Shown here one piece after another: positions 1-6,314 of a stretch of DNA of 9,751 nt. How positions within the stretch are numbered: the first letter of the stretch is position 1; every line of letters starts with the position of its first letter. A program made the translations under genes and the position numbers. Under the pieces are notes generated by a model. The model was not told the origin of the DNA, searched no databases, and saw only the letters and a list, made by a program, of their open reading frames with translations. The DNA comes from Trueperaceae bacterium (GTDB lineage Bacteria > Deinococcota > Deinococci > Deinococcales > Trueperaceae). The stretch is from contig SKMG01000445.1 of the NCBI GenBank assembly GCA_007121175.1, positions 1-9,751 of the forward strand, in the 5' to 3' direction.

Positions 1-446
1 CGGCGGAACCCGCGTCGCTCCAGCCACGACACGGTCTGCGGATAGGCGTCTGCATCGACTCCCGGGACGAAGTAGTTCGGGACGTACGGAGATATCGCGA
101 CGGTGCCCCGCCCGTCGGCGGCGAAGCGCTCCAGGAGGTGTCGCAGCAGCGCCGCGCCAGCTCCCTGTCGCCGGGATTCTGGCCGGACTCCGAACGCGGT
201 GATCCAGGCTCGCTCCGGTTCGTAGCCCTGCGATGCGAGCGGCACGCGCCGTGTCATGCCGAGCATGAACCCGACGACCTGGCCGTTGGCGACTGCGACG
301 GGGAGGTGGCCGGGCTCGAAGTTCGGATCGAGCAGGACCTTGGTACGGAAGAGGTCCGCCGTCACGCGATCGTGCGTCATCGCGTTGTGCCAGACCGATA
401 GCAGCTGGGCCTCGTCGTCTCCCTCGTAGGGGCGGATGTCGTTCAA
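1..446 (-). CDS. GNAT family N-acetyltransferase (partial, C-terminus beyond window)
   Basis: Translating the minus strand from a TTG at 444-446 gives 148 uninterrupted codons that run off the left edge. The protein begins MNDIRPYEGDDEAQLLSVWH and has the GNAT acetyl-CoA loop RRQGAG (residues 92-97), preceded by a beta strand (AWITAFGV) and followed by a helix (ALLRHLLERF). Farther on, YVPNYFVPGVD and WLERRGF resemble the end of a GNAT domain; in some families with this pattern a second domain follows, so the full length is unknown. The start is set by an in-frame stop just upstream and by a GAAAGG ribosome-binding site at 455-460, eight bases before the TTG. It lies four bases after the preceding permease gene, so it is the last visible gene of the sugar operon. 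The acetyl acceptor cannot be read from sequence; an amino sugar is a guess from context. Confidence 0.85.
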   Translation of the reverse strand, partial: MNDIRPYEGDDEAQLLSVWHNAMTHDRVTADLFRTKVLLDPNFEPGHLPVAVANGQVVGFMLGMTRRVPLASQGYEPERAWITAFGVRPESRRQGAGAALLRHLLERFAADGRGTVAISPYVPNYFVPGVDADAYPQTVSWLERRGFR

Positions 447-450
447 GGGT

Positions 451-1296
451 TCAACCTTTCACGCCGGTGAGGGCGATGCCCTTCACGAAGTAGCGTTGTA
501 GAAAGATGAACAGGATCAGCGCGGGCAGCACCGACAGCGTCGTCCCGGCCATGAGCAGGTCGAGGTTGCGCGCCTCGGCGGCGAACGTGCGCAGCGCGTT
601 GAGCCCGAGCGGCAAGGTGTGGAGGTCGCGGTCGGTCGCGATCAGCAGCGGCCAGAGGAAGTTGTTCCAGGAAGCGATGAAGGTGAAGGTGCCGAGGGTC
701 GCGAGGGCCGGGGTCACGAGCGGCATGAGGATGCTGTAGAAGATCCGTGGCTCGGAGGCGCCGTCGATGCGCGCGGCGTCGAGGAGCTCATCGGGCAGCG
801 TCGAGATGAACTGCCGCATGAGGAAGATGCCGTAGGCGGAGATGATCCCCGGCACGATCAGTCCCTGGTAGGTGTTGATCCAGCCGAGCTGCCGGACGAT
901 GAAGAAGACCGGGATGAGCGTGACGAAGAACGGCACCATCATGGTGGCGAGAATGAGCACGAACAGCACGTTCTTCCCGGGGAAGTCGTACTTGGCGAAG
1001 GCGAAGCCGGCGAGCGAGCTGGTGAACAACACGCCGACGGTGGTGGCTATCGCCACGAAGAGGCTGTTGCCGTAGAGCCTGAAGATCGGCATCACCTCGA
1101 CGAGCCGCGCATAGGTGTTGAACTGCGGTTCTGCTGGGAACCAGACCGGGGGTCTCGCCTGGATCTCGCCAGGCGTCATGAGCGACGCGTTGACCATCCA
1201 CAAGAACGGCACCAGCATCACGACCGCTCCTGCGACGACGGCCGCGTAGGTCAGGAGGGTGCCGAGGTAGCGCACGACGGGCGAACGATGCTCCAT
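451..1296 (-). CDS. Carbohydrate ABC transporter permease, MalG-like (inner-membrane subunit)
   Basis: This 281-residue protein is a binding-protein-dependent transport system inner-membrane component of the MalG/UgpE type (CUT1 family). About six hydrophobic segments are visible, starting with the N-terminal helix (about residues 12-35). The EAA loop that docks on the ATPase is at about residues 170-192 (ELLDAARIDGASEPRIFYSI), with the conserved G at the expected place. The periplasmic segment after helix 1 (KASLM-like NASLMTPGEI, then WFPAEPQFNTYARL) is typical of MalG proteins. The length is normal for the family. The start ATG is three bases after the stop of the MalF-like gene and is preceded by GAGGGG seven bases upstream, inside the end of that gene. 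It pairs with the MalF-like subunit to form the channel. The substrate is a sugar or oligosaccharide, not identifiable from the permease itself. Confidence 0.95.
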   Translation of the reverse strand: MEHRSPVVRYLGTLLTYAAVVAGAVVMLVPFLWMVNASLMTPGEIQARPPVWFPAEPQFNTYARLVEVMPIFRLYGNSLFVAIATTVGVLFTSSLAGFAFAKYDFPGKNVLFVLILATMMVPFFVTLIPVFFIVRQLGWINTYQGLIVPGIISAYGIFLMRQFISTLPDELLDAARIDGASEPRIFYSILMPLVTPALATLGTFTFIASWNNFLWPLLIATDRDLHTLPLGLNALRTFAAEARNLDLLMAGTTLSVLPALILFIFLQRYFVKGIALTGVKG

Positions 1297-1299
1297 GGC

Positions 1300-2244
1300 T
1301 CAACCCCTCGTGCGGTCGCGCAGCAGGCGAAGCTGGACGAGCGTGATGATGAGGATGATCAGGAAGAGGATGAACGCCATGGCCGAGGCCCGACCCATGC
1401 GCGAGAACTTGAAGGCGGTGTCGTACATGTAGAGCACCACCGTCATCGTGCGGTTGGCGGGCCCGCCGCCGGTCGTGGCGAAGACGATGTCGAAGACCTG
1501 CAACGCGCCGATGGTGTTGGTCACCACCACGAACAGGGTCACCGGCTTGAGCAAGGGCAGGGTGATGTAACCCAGCCGCTGCCAGGCGTTGGCGCCGTCG
1601 ACGCTCGCCGCGTCGTACAGCTCCTTCGGGATGCCCTGCAGGCCCGCGAGGTAGATCACGATGTAGTAGCCGACGTACTGGTAGATCGCGATGGCGATGA
1701 TGACCAGCAGCGCCTGATCCGGATGCGACAGGAACGGCTGTCGAGCGATGCCGAGCGAGACGAGGAAGTCGTTGACCAGGCCGTAGTTGCGGTTGAACAG
1801 GAAGCCGAACAGCACCGCCAGCGCGAGCGGCGCGGTCATCACCGGCAGGAAGTAGAGCACGCGCCACAACGGCTTGAAGCGGATCGACTGGTTGAGCAGC
1901 AGGGCCAGCGACAGCCCGAGGACGACGTTGACGGTCACGCCGCCCGCGGCGAAGGCGAACGTGTTCGCCATGGCTCGCGGGAAGATCGGGTCCCGGGTCA
2001 ACAGGTACACGTAGTTGTCCAGCCCGCGCCACCGCATCTGCGTGACCGGCGTGACCATGTTCCAGTCGTTCAGGCTCACCCAGAGGCCGAAGGCGATCGG
2101 GCCGACGAAGAACAGCAGCAGGCCCAAGAGTGGCAGGCTCACGAACACGTAGGCCCAGAAGGTGCGCTGGCGGCGCGGCGTCCAGCGGATGCCGAAACGT
2201 CGTGGGGGACCTTCGTAGGCTGGTGTGACTCTCGCCATCTTCAT
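1300..2244 (-). CDS. Carbohydrate ABC transporter permease, MalF-like (inner-membrane subunit)
   Basis: This 314-residue protein is the second channel subunit of a CUT1 sugar transporter (MalF/UgpA type). A basic cytoplasmic N-terminus of about 28 residues leads into helix 1 (about 30-57). The motif SLNDWNMVTP followed by GLDNYVYLL is typical of the family, and the EAA loop is at about residues 208-231 (ELYDAASVDGANAWQRLGYI). The family motif TGGGPANRT is at about residues 258-266. Two starts are possible: ATG at 2244, against which GGTGA directly abuts, or ATG at 2238, which gives that GGTGA a proper spacing of six bases. The second start (protein MARVTP...) looks better for initiation and removes only two residues. 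It lies 97 bases downstream of the binding-protein gene, with a strong hairpin in that gap. The ATP-hydrolysing subunit is not in this window. Confidence 0.95.
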   Translation of the reverse strand: MKMARVTPAYEGPPRRFGIRWTPRRQRTFWAYVFVSLPLLGLLLFFVGPIAFGLWVSLNDWNMVTPVTQMRWRGLDNYVYLLTRDPIFPRAMANTFAFAAGGVTVNVVLGLSLALLLNQSIRFKPLWRVLYFLPVMTAPLALAVLFGFLFNRNYGLVNDFLVSLGIARQPFLSHPDQALLVIIAIAIYQYVGYYIVIYLAGLQGIPKELYDAASVDGANAWQRLGYITLPLLKPVTLFVVVTNTIGALQVFDIVFATTGGGPANRTMTVVLYMYDTAFKFSRMGRASAMAFILFLIILIITLVQLRLLRDRTRG

Positions 2245-2253
2245 TCACCGTGG

Positions 2254-2283
2254 CCGTACGTGGCGCCGGAGCGCCACGTACGG
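2254..2283 (-). promoter_or_regulatory. Perfect 13-bp stem-loop between binding-protein and permease genes
   Basis: CCGTACGTGGCGC (2254-2266) and GCGCCACGTACGG (2271-2283) are exact reverse complements around a four-base loop, CGGA. On the minus-strand transcript the hairpin sits between the stop of the binding-protein gene (2342) and the start of the MalF-like gene (2244 or 2238). No run of T follows on either strand, so it does not look like a full Rho-independent terminator. In other binding-protein transporters, stem-loops at this position protect the upstream mRNA or reduce readthrough, giving more binding protein than permease. That role is inferred here. A protein-binding palindrome is the alternative. 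Confidence 0.75.
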
Positions 2284-2341
2284 CAGTGCGAAGCTCTATC
2301 GTCGACTCGGGTACGCGTCCGTGCGGAGCGTCAGCTCGCCC

Positions 2342-3616
2342 TCACCTCTGCATCTCTTCGAGCACGTCGTCCCCTCGGACGCCGGCCACCCGCAATGCCG
2401 TGGCCGGATCGGTCGCGCCGATGAGCACGCTCTCGATCTCACCTTGGAGGATGGTCTTCACTTCCTGTCCGCCGGCGACCACCGGCTCAGGCCTCGCGAA
2501 CTGCGTCGAATCGACGAACGCCTGGAGGAAGAAGTCACCCAGCGCTTCGGCGTGCGCCTCTTGGTCGTACTCGAAGCTGGGGATAGCTCCCAGCGCTTCG
2601 ACGAGGAACTGGCCGCTGGGCGAGCCGTGGCCGGGTTCCGCTTCGGTGTTGAGGCAGTGGAGGAACTCCCAGGCGGTGTCTTGGCTCGCAGAGGAGGCAT
2701 CGACGGACCAGAGCCAGTTGTACGACAGGGTCATGCTCTGGCTGCCGCTCGGGCCCACGGGCACCGGCGCCACCCCGACTTCCGTGTCGTAGTCGATGGC
2801 TTCCGAGGCGCGCAGGGTCGCACGCCACCAGTTGGCCATGACGACCATGCCGACGATGCCGTTCGGCAGCTCCCAGCCGGCGACGCTCATGTCCATGCCG
2901 CCGTTTTCGAGCAGGTCCGCATACAGCTGCAGGGTCTCGATGCCCTCGGGGCTGTCGAAGGCGGTCGCGGTCATGTCTTCGGTGAGGTACTCCCCGGCGT
3001 TGGAGAACAGCAGCGAGGCGAACGGGTGCACGACACCCGAATCCCAGCCTGGCAGCACGCCGAAACCGACCTGCGTCACCGCTCCGGTCGCGTCGACCTG
3101 CGTGATCGCCGCGGCGATCTCTTTCAGTTCGTCCCACGTGCTGGGCGGTGCATCGTAGCCGGCCTCCTCGAGCAGGCGCTTGTTGTAGATCAACAAGTAG
3201 GTGTTCACCTCGGTGGGGTAGCCCCAGACCTGGCCGCCGGCGCTGATGCCTTCGACGACCGCAGGCGCGACGTGAGCGGTGATGTGATCGATCGCCTCCT
3301 GCGGAGGAGCGGCGAGCATGCCGCCTTCACCGGTGAACTCCGGCAACCACAGGTTGTAGAGGTGGTAGATGTCGGGCGCGATGCCCGCGGCGCGCCCGGT
3401 GACGATGGTCGTGAACAGGTCACCGAACGGCACGGTACGCACGTTCGCACTGACACCGACCTCGGCTTCGCAGGTCGCGACCATCCGCTCCATCGGGCCC
3501 CGGTGCAGCTCTTCGCCCCAGTGCGTGAGTATGTTCAGGGTCTGCTGGCCGAACGAGAAGCCGGCGAGCAGCAGCAGCCCCGAGAAGATCGTGGTCCAAG
3601 TTCGTGTATGTGTCAT
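2342..3616 (-). CDS. Extracellular sugar-binding protein of the ABC transporter
   Basis: This 424-residue protein is a family-1 type extracellular solute-binding protein (MalE/UgpB-like), which captures the sugar outside the membrane and delivers it to the two permeases. An N-terminal signal peptide is visible: MTHTRT, a hydrophobic core (IFSGLLLLAGF), then a likely signal peptidase I cut near SFG/QQ. There is no lipobox cysteine, so the protein is probably free in a periplasm, not a lipoprotein. The mature chain opens with TLNILTHWGEEL, a typical first strand. The middle has WGYPTEVNTYLLIYNKRLLEEAGYDAPPSTWDEL (family signature, about residues 130-163, where the chain crosses between lobes). 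Near the end, YNWLWSVDASS and AWEFLHCL are also typical. The start has GAGG six to seven bases upstream. It lies 33 bases after namZ and is the third gene of the operon. Confidence 0.95.
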   Translation of the reverse strand: MTHTRTWTTIFSGLLLLAGFSFGQQTLNILTHWGEELHRGPMERMVATCEAEVGVSANVRTVPFGDLFTTIVTGRAAGIAPDIYHLYNLWLPEFTGEGGMLAAPPQEAIDHITAHVAPAVVEGISAGGQVWGYPTEVNTYLLIYNKRLLEEAGYDAPPSTWDELKEIAAAITQVDATGAVTQVGFGVLPGWDSGVVHPFASLLFSNAGEYLTEDMTATAFDSPEGIETLQLYADLLENGGMDMSVAGWELPNGIVGMVVMANWWRATLRASEAIDYDTEVGVAPVPVGPSGSQSMTLSYNWLWSVDASSASQDTAWEFLHCLNTEAEPGHGSPSGQFLVEALGAIPSFEYDQEAHAEALGDFFLQAFVDSTQFARPEPVVAGGQEVKTILQGEIESVLIGATDPATALRVAGVRGDDVLEEMQR

Positions 3617-3649
3617 GCAGTACCTCGAGTTCGGCGAGCAGGCTTGGGT

Positions 3650-4810
3650 CTAGTAGATCAGGTACCGAGAGCGGATCTCAGCGAAGCTCCGTGATTCCTC
3701 CTTCCAGGCGACGAGCAGGTCGGTGACGTCGTCCACTGCGTCTATGCAGCTGCGCAACCGCGAGCTCCCCGAGAGCAGGTCGATGGGGTAGTGCCCGCCC
3801 TCTGCCCATGGGGCGCGCCAGCCGAACCGGTCGGGCCACAAGCGCCGTACGGTCGTGATCAGGTACACGGCGGTGTGCAGCGGTTCGAGTGCGTCGCGGC
3901 GCGTGACGTGCAGGTGCACGCCGCTGCACGTCTCGCCGCGATACTTGCCGAACGACGGCACGAAGAAGACCTCACGGAAGCGGACCCCGGGCAGCTCGAG
4001 GCGGTTCATGGCCTCGGCGAGCGCATGGCCGTCGACGTAAGGGGCTCCGACGTACTCGAACGGTGTGGTGGTCCCCCTGCCCTCGGACAGGTTCGTCCCC
4101 TCGATCAGGCAGGTGCCGGGGTACACGGTGATCGCAGCGAGCGTCGGGAGGTTGGGCGAGGGTGGAACGAAGGGGAGGCCGGTCTCGTCGAAGTACATCT
4201 CGCGCCGCCAGCCGCGCATCGGCATGACGGCGAGCTCGCAGCCGATGCCGTGCGCCTCGTTGAGGAGACGAGCGATCTCGCCCGCGGTCATCCCATAGCG
4301 GATCGGCAACGGGTAGAGCCCGACGAACGACTGGTATCCCTCCTCGACGAGGCCGCCCTCCACGACGATGCCGCCGAGGTACACCGGCCGGTCGAGGACC
4401 AGCACGCGCGCGCCGGTATCGGCAGCGGCCTCCATCACGTGGGCCAAGGTCGAGACGTAGGTGTAGAAGCGCAATCCACCGTCTTGCAGGTCGAAGATGA
4501 TCGTGTCGAGCCCGTCGAGCATCTCGGGCGTGGGCTTGCGCGTGGAGCCGTAGAGGCTGAGCACCGGCAGCCCCGTGCGCGCGTCGGTGTAGCTGCCAAC
4601 GGCTTCGCCAGCCTGGGCCTCGCCGCGCAGGCCGTGCTCCGGGCCGAAGAGCGAAACGAGTTCGATGCCCGGCTGGCCGTGGAGCCTGCCGATGCTGCTC
4701 GAGAGGTTCGCATCGACGCTGGCCGGCGAAGCGACGAGCCCCAATCGTTGCCCGGCGACGTCGGCACGGCGTTCGTGCAACAGCAGCTCGAGTCCTATCG
4801 CGACGCTCAT
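3650..4810 (-). CDS. namZ: DUF1343 / NamZ-type exo-beta-N-acetylmuramidase (GH171-like), no signal peptide
   Basis: The 386-residue protein carries the DUF1343 signature throughout: LFGPEHGLRGEAQAGE (residues 54-69), GLPVLSLYG (80-88), KPTPEML (92-98), FDLQDGGLRFYTYVSTL (106-122), VLDRP (138-142), PIRYGMTAGE (169-178), PSPNLPT (217-223), EGTNLSEGRGTTTPFE (237-252) and FGKYRGETCSGVHLHV (287-302). The studied member, NamZ of Bacillus subtilis, removes terminal MurNAc from the non-reducing end of peptidoglycan fragments; the family is GH171. The Glu of FGPEHG is a likely catalytic residue by conservation, which is inference. Family members are often secreted, but this one begins MSVAIGLELLLHERR with no signal peptide. 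Its start is firm: GGAGG lies five bases upstream and its ATG overlaps the repressor stop as ATGA. It probably acts in the cytoplasm on imported sugar. Family assignment is secure; exact substrate is inferred. Confidence 0.92.
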   Translation of the reverse strand: MSVAIGLELLLHERRADVAGQRLGLVASPASVDANLSSSIGRLHGQPGIELVSLFGPEHGLRGEAQAGEAVGSYTDARTGLPVLSLYGSTRKPTPEMLDGLDTIIFDLQDGGLRFYTYVSTLAHVMEAAADTGARVLVLDRPVYLGGIVVEGGLVEEGYQSFVGLYPLPIRYGMTAGEIARLLNEAHGIGCELAVMPMRGWRREMYFDETGLPFVPPSPNLPTLAAITVYPGTCLIEGTNLSEGRGTTTPFEYVGAPYVDGHALAEAMNRLELPGVRFREVFFVPSFGKYRGETCSGVHLHVTRRDALEPLHTAVYLITTVRRLWPDRFGWRAPWAEGGHYPIDLLSGSSRLRSCIDAVDDVTDLLVAWKEESRSFAEIRSRYLIY

Positions 4811-5826
4811 GAGATCCTCCGCGTGGAGCCCCGCACGACCAGCTCGGGCTGAAGCGTGATCTGGGCCTTGACGGGATCGACGGTGCCGCTGAGGAGCTCG
4901 CTGAGCAGGTCGAAGGCCCGTGCCGCGATCTCGGTCAGCGGTTGCCGGATCGTGGTCAGCGGCGGCCAGGCATAGCTCGCGGCATCGATGTCGTCGAACC
5001 CCACCAGCGACACGTCATCAGGAACCTTCAGTCCTACCTCAACCAGCGCGTGTTGGGCGCCGATCGCCATCTGGTCGGCGGCGATGAACACGGCGCTCGG
5101 CATCGGTGGTCGGGCGAGGAGCTCCTGCATCGCCACGTACCCGGAGCGGTAGTCCCAGCGGTCCGAGTCGGGTGAGATCACGCGCTCGTTCGCCTGTAGG
5201 CCGTGATCCGTGAGCGCGCGGCGGTAGCCGAGCACGCGCTGCCTCGCTACCTCCAGGGTGAGGTCGCCCGAGATGTGCGCAATGCGTCCGTGCCCGAGTT
5301 CGATCAGGTGCTCGGTCGCGAGGTACGCCCCCCGCTCGTTGTCCATCGCGACCGAGGCGAGCGTGGGGTTCGGTAGGCAGTCGACGAGCACGGTGGGGAT
5401 GGTGCTCGCCTTCAGCCACGGCAGTGTGCTGCCGCGGTCGATCGCATTGACGACGATGAGCCCGTCGACGAGCTGCTCTGCGAACTGCTCGAGCAGCTCA
5501 CGCAGCAGCCGCGCGTCATGGCGGGCGTCGTACAGCAGGACCTTGTGACCCCGAGCGTACGCGACGCCCTCGACCTCGCTGGCGATGAGGGACAGCACCG
5601 GGCTCGTGATGTCGAGCACCAGGATGCCGATCAGCCCCGTTTCCCGCGTGCGCATGCTGCGCGCGATCAGGTTCGGCCGGTAGTTGACGCGCTCGATGAT
5701 CTGCGCGACCCGCTCGCGGGTCGCGGCGGCGATGCTCCCGGTCTCGTTCACCACGTGCGATACCGTCTGCACGGAGACTCCGGCTAGGTCTGCGACCTCA
5801 CGCATGGTCGGCGGCTTGCTCGACAA
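4807..5826 (-). CDS. LacI-family transcriptional repressor of the operon
   Basis: Starting at a TTG (5824-5826) the protein has 339 residues, beginning MSSKPPTMREVADLAGVS. The helix-turn-helix is at about residues 8-27 (MREVADLAGVSVQTVSHVVN), followed by the hinge YRPNLIARSM, then the periplasmic-binding-protein-like effector domain from about GLIGILVLDITSPV. Family marks there include GLIVVNAID, VDNE-like AMDNERGAYLATEHLIELGH, and VGFDDID. Length is normal. The open frame extends far upstream to 6225, but that part has no family similarity. The TTG has GGGTGA at 5831-5836, four bases away. An ATG at 5805 is the alternative start, giving 332 residues with a shorter N-terminus. The stop overlaps the NamZ start (ATGA), suggesting coupled translation. 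A palindrome over its own promoter suggests it represses itself and the whole operon. The inducer is probably the imported sugar or a product of NamZ. Confidence 0.95.
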   Translation of the reverse strand: MSSKPPTMREVADLAGVSVQTVSHVVNETGSIAAATRERVAQIIERVNYRPNLIARSMRTRETGLIGILVLDITSPVLSLIASEVEGVAYARGHKVLLYDARHDARLLRELLEQFAEQLVDGLIVVNAIDRGSTLPWLKASTIPTVLVDCLPNPTLASVAMDNERGAYLATEHLIELGHGRIAHISGDLTLEVARQRVLGYRRALTDHGLQANERVISPDSDRWDYRSGYVAMQELLARPPMPSAVFIAADQMAIGAQHALVEVGLKVPDDVSLVGFDDIDAASYAWPPLTTIRQPLTEIAARAFDLLSELLSGTVDPVKAQITLQPELVVRGSTRRIS

Positions 5827-5849
5827 GAGATCACCCGCGCGCCCTTCTA

Positions 5850-5863
5850 GTTGAACGTTCAAC
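5850..5863. promoter_or_regulatory. Palindromic LacI-type operator
   Basis: GTTGAACGTTCAAC is a perfect 14-base palindrome with a central CG, the usual form of operators for LacI/PurR-type repressors, whose hinge helices bind the centre. It starts two bases below the proposed -10 box and covers the expected transcription start of the repressor gene, 24 bases above its TTG codon. A repressor bound here would block the only promoter seen for the operon. Binding by this particular repressor is inferred from position and form. Confidence 0.8.
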
Positions 5864-5865
5864 CA

Positions 5866-5894
5866 GTCGTAGCACTTCCGTTCATGAATGTCAA
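5866..5894 (-). promoter_or_regulatory. Sigma-70-type promoter of the lacI-namZ-transporter operon
   Basis: On the minus strand a perfect TTGACA (5889-5894) is followed by a 17-base spacer and TACGAC (5866-5871), a weak -10 match. The transcription start would fall near 5859, inside the operator palindrome, leaving a leader of about 33 bases before the TTG start of the repressor gene. No other convincing promoter was found within the operon. Confidence 0.6.
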
Positions 5895-6003
5895 CAAGGG
5901 CGAAGCCTGACACGCAGCAGCGCTCCTGAGCGGAACGTCGCGGTCGGTTTGAGGTGTGCGGCATGCTTGGTGGGGGACGCCGACCGCGCCCAGAGTCGAC
6001 ACC

Positions 6004-6117
6004 CTGCGAGAAGTGCAGCTCGGCACCATCGACGCGCTCCTCGCGCGACTCTGCATCCGGCACGACCTGACGCTCCTGACGCCCGATGGCGACTTCGAGA
6101 TCGCCAGCATGCCGTAG
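6004..6117 (+). pseudogene. Remnant of a VapC-like PIN-domain toxin gene (C-terminal part)
   Basis: One frame reads LREVQLGTIDALLARLCI then RHDLTLLTPDGDFEIASMP and a TAG stop at 6115-6117. The pattern GTIDALLA, RHDLTLLT, D.DF matches the end of VapC-family PIN ribonucleases, including two of their acidic residues (the Asp of TIDA and the Asp of the DGDF turn). The N-terminal half with the other active-site acids, a start codon and a partner antitoxin gene are not recognisable upstream. It is therefore most likely a decayed fragment with no function. The call rests on about 35 residues. Confidence 0.5.
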
Positions 6118-6301
6118 ATCGAGCGGACCCTGATCGACCTGGCGCAGTGCACGCCGGGCGTGCGCTCGAGGCTGGCGCCGTGATGAAGTTCGCCGAGGGG
6201 ACGCCGCGGACCACGCCGAGACCACGCTTTGACCACGCCGGCTCGGCTAGGGTCGCTGTGCCGGTTCGCCACCGTGTCGTGCGTAGCACTGTCGCCGGCG
6301 G

Positions 6302-6307
6302 AAGGAG
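6302..6307 (+). promoter_or_regulatory. Strong ribosome-binding site deciding the hydrolase start
   Basis: AAGGAG lies seven bases before the ATG at 6315. It fixes that codon as the start within a frame that is open from 5949, and argues against the internal ATG at 6372 and against any upstream start. Confidence 0.8.
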
Positions 6308-6314
6308 ACCGATC

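Larger units (their letters stand above)
5895..6314. other. Intergenic stretch upstream of the hydrolase gene
   Basis: Together with the repressor leader and promoter this leaves nearly 490 bases without an intact gene. It holds a short remnant of a PIN-domain gene (see 6004-6117) and, at its right end, a strong ribosome-binding site for the hydrolase. Open frames on both strands cross it, but they lack start signals and recognisable protein sequence. I see no convincing promoter for the hydrolase; TTGACC followed by TAGGGT near 6230-6255 has a spacer that is too short. Confidence 0.6.

Noticed and set aside
441..454. Two GTTCAA half-sites similar to the operator at the permease-GNAT junction
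   Set aside because: They are a direct repeat with a two-base gap and lack the dyad symmetry of the operator. They overlap the permease end and GNAT start codons, so chance is the better explanation.
788..2248. 486-codon minus-strand frame overlapping both permease genes
   Set aside because: It is a shifted frame of the two permeases and is rich in Arg, Ala and Pro with no family similarity. It does not indicate a frameshifted gene, because both permeases are intact in their own frames.
619..2424. Long plus-strand open frames (619-2424, 2225-3694, 3791-4852) opposite the operon
   Set aside because: They are antisense to well-recognised permease, binding-protein and NamZ genes. Their products are strings of Arg, Glu, Asp, His and Gly with no domains, as expected from the opposite frames of GC-rich genes.
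5827..6225. N-terminal extension of the repressor frame
   Set aside because: The frame is open, but the family N-terminus begins at the helix-turn-helix. The extension crosses the promoter and operator and has no similarity to LacI proteins.
5949..6314. N-terminal extension of the hydrolase frame
   Set aside because: The ribosome-binding site and export signal place the start at 6315. The extension reads Arg/Ala/His-rich sequence in a different frame over the PIN-domain remnant.
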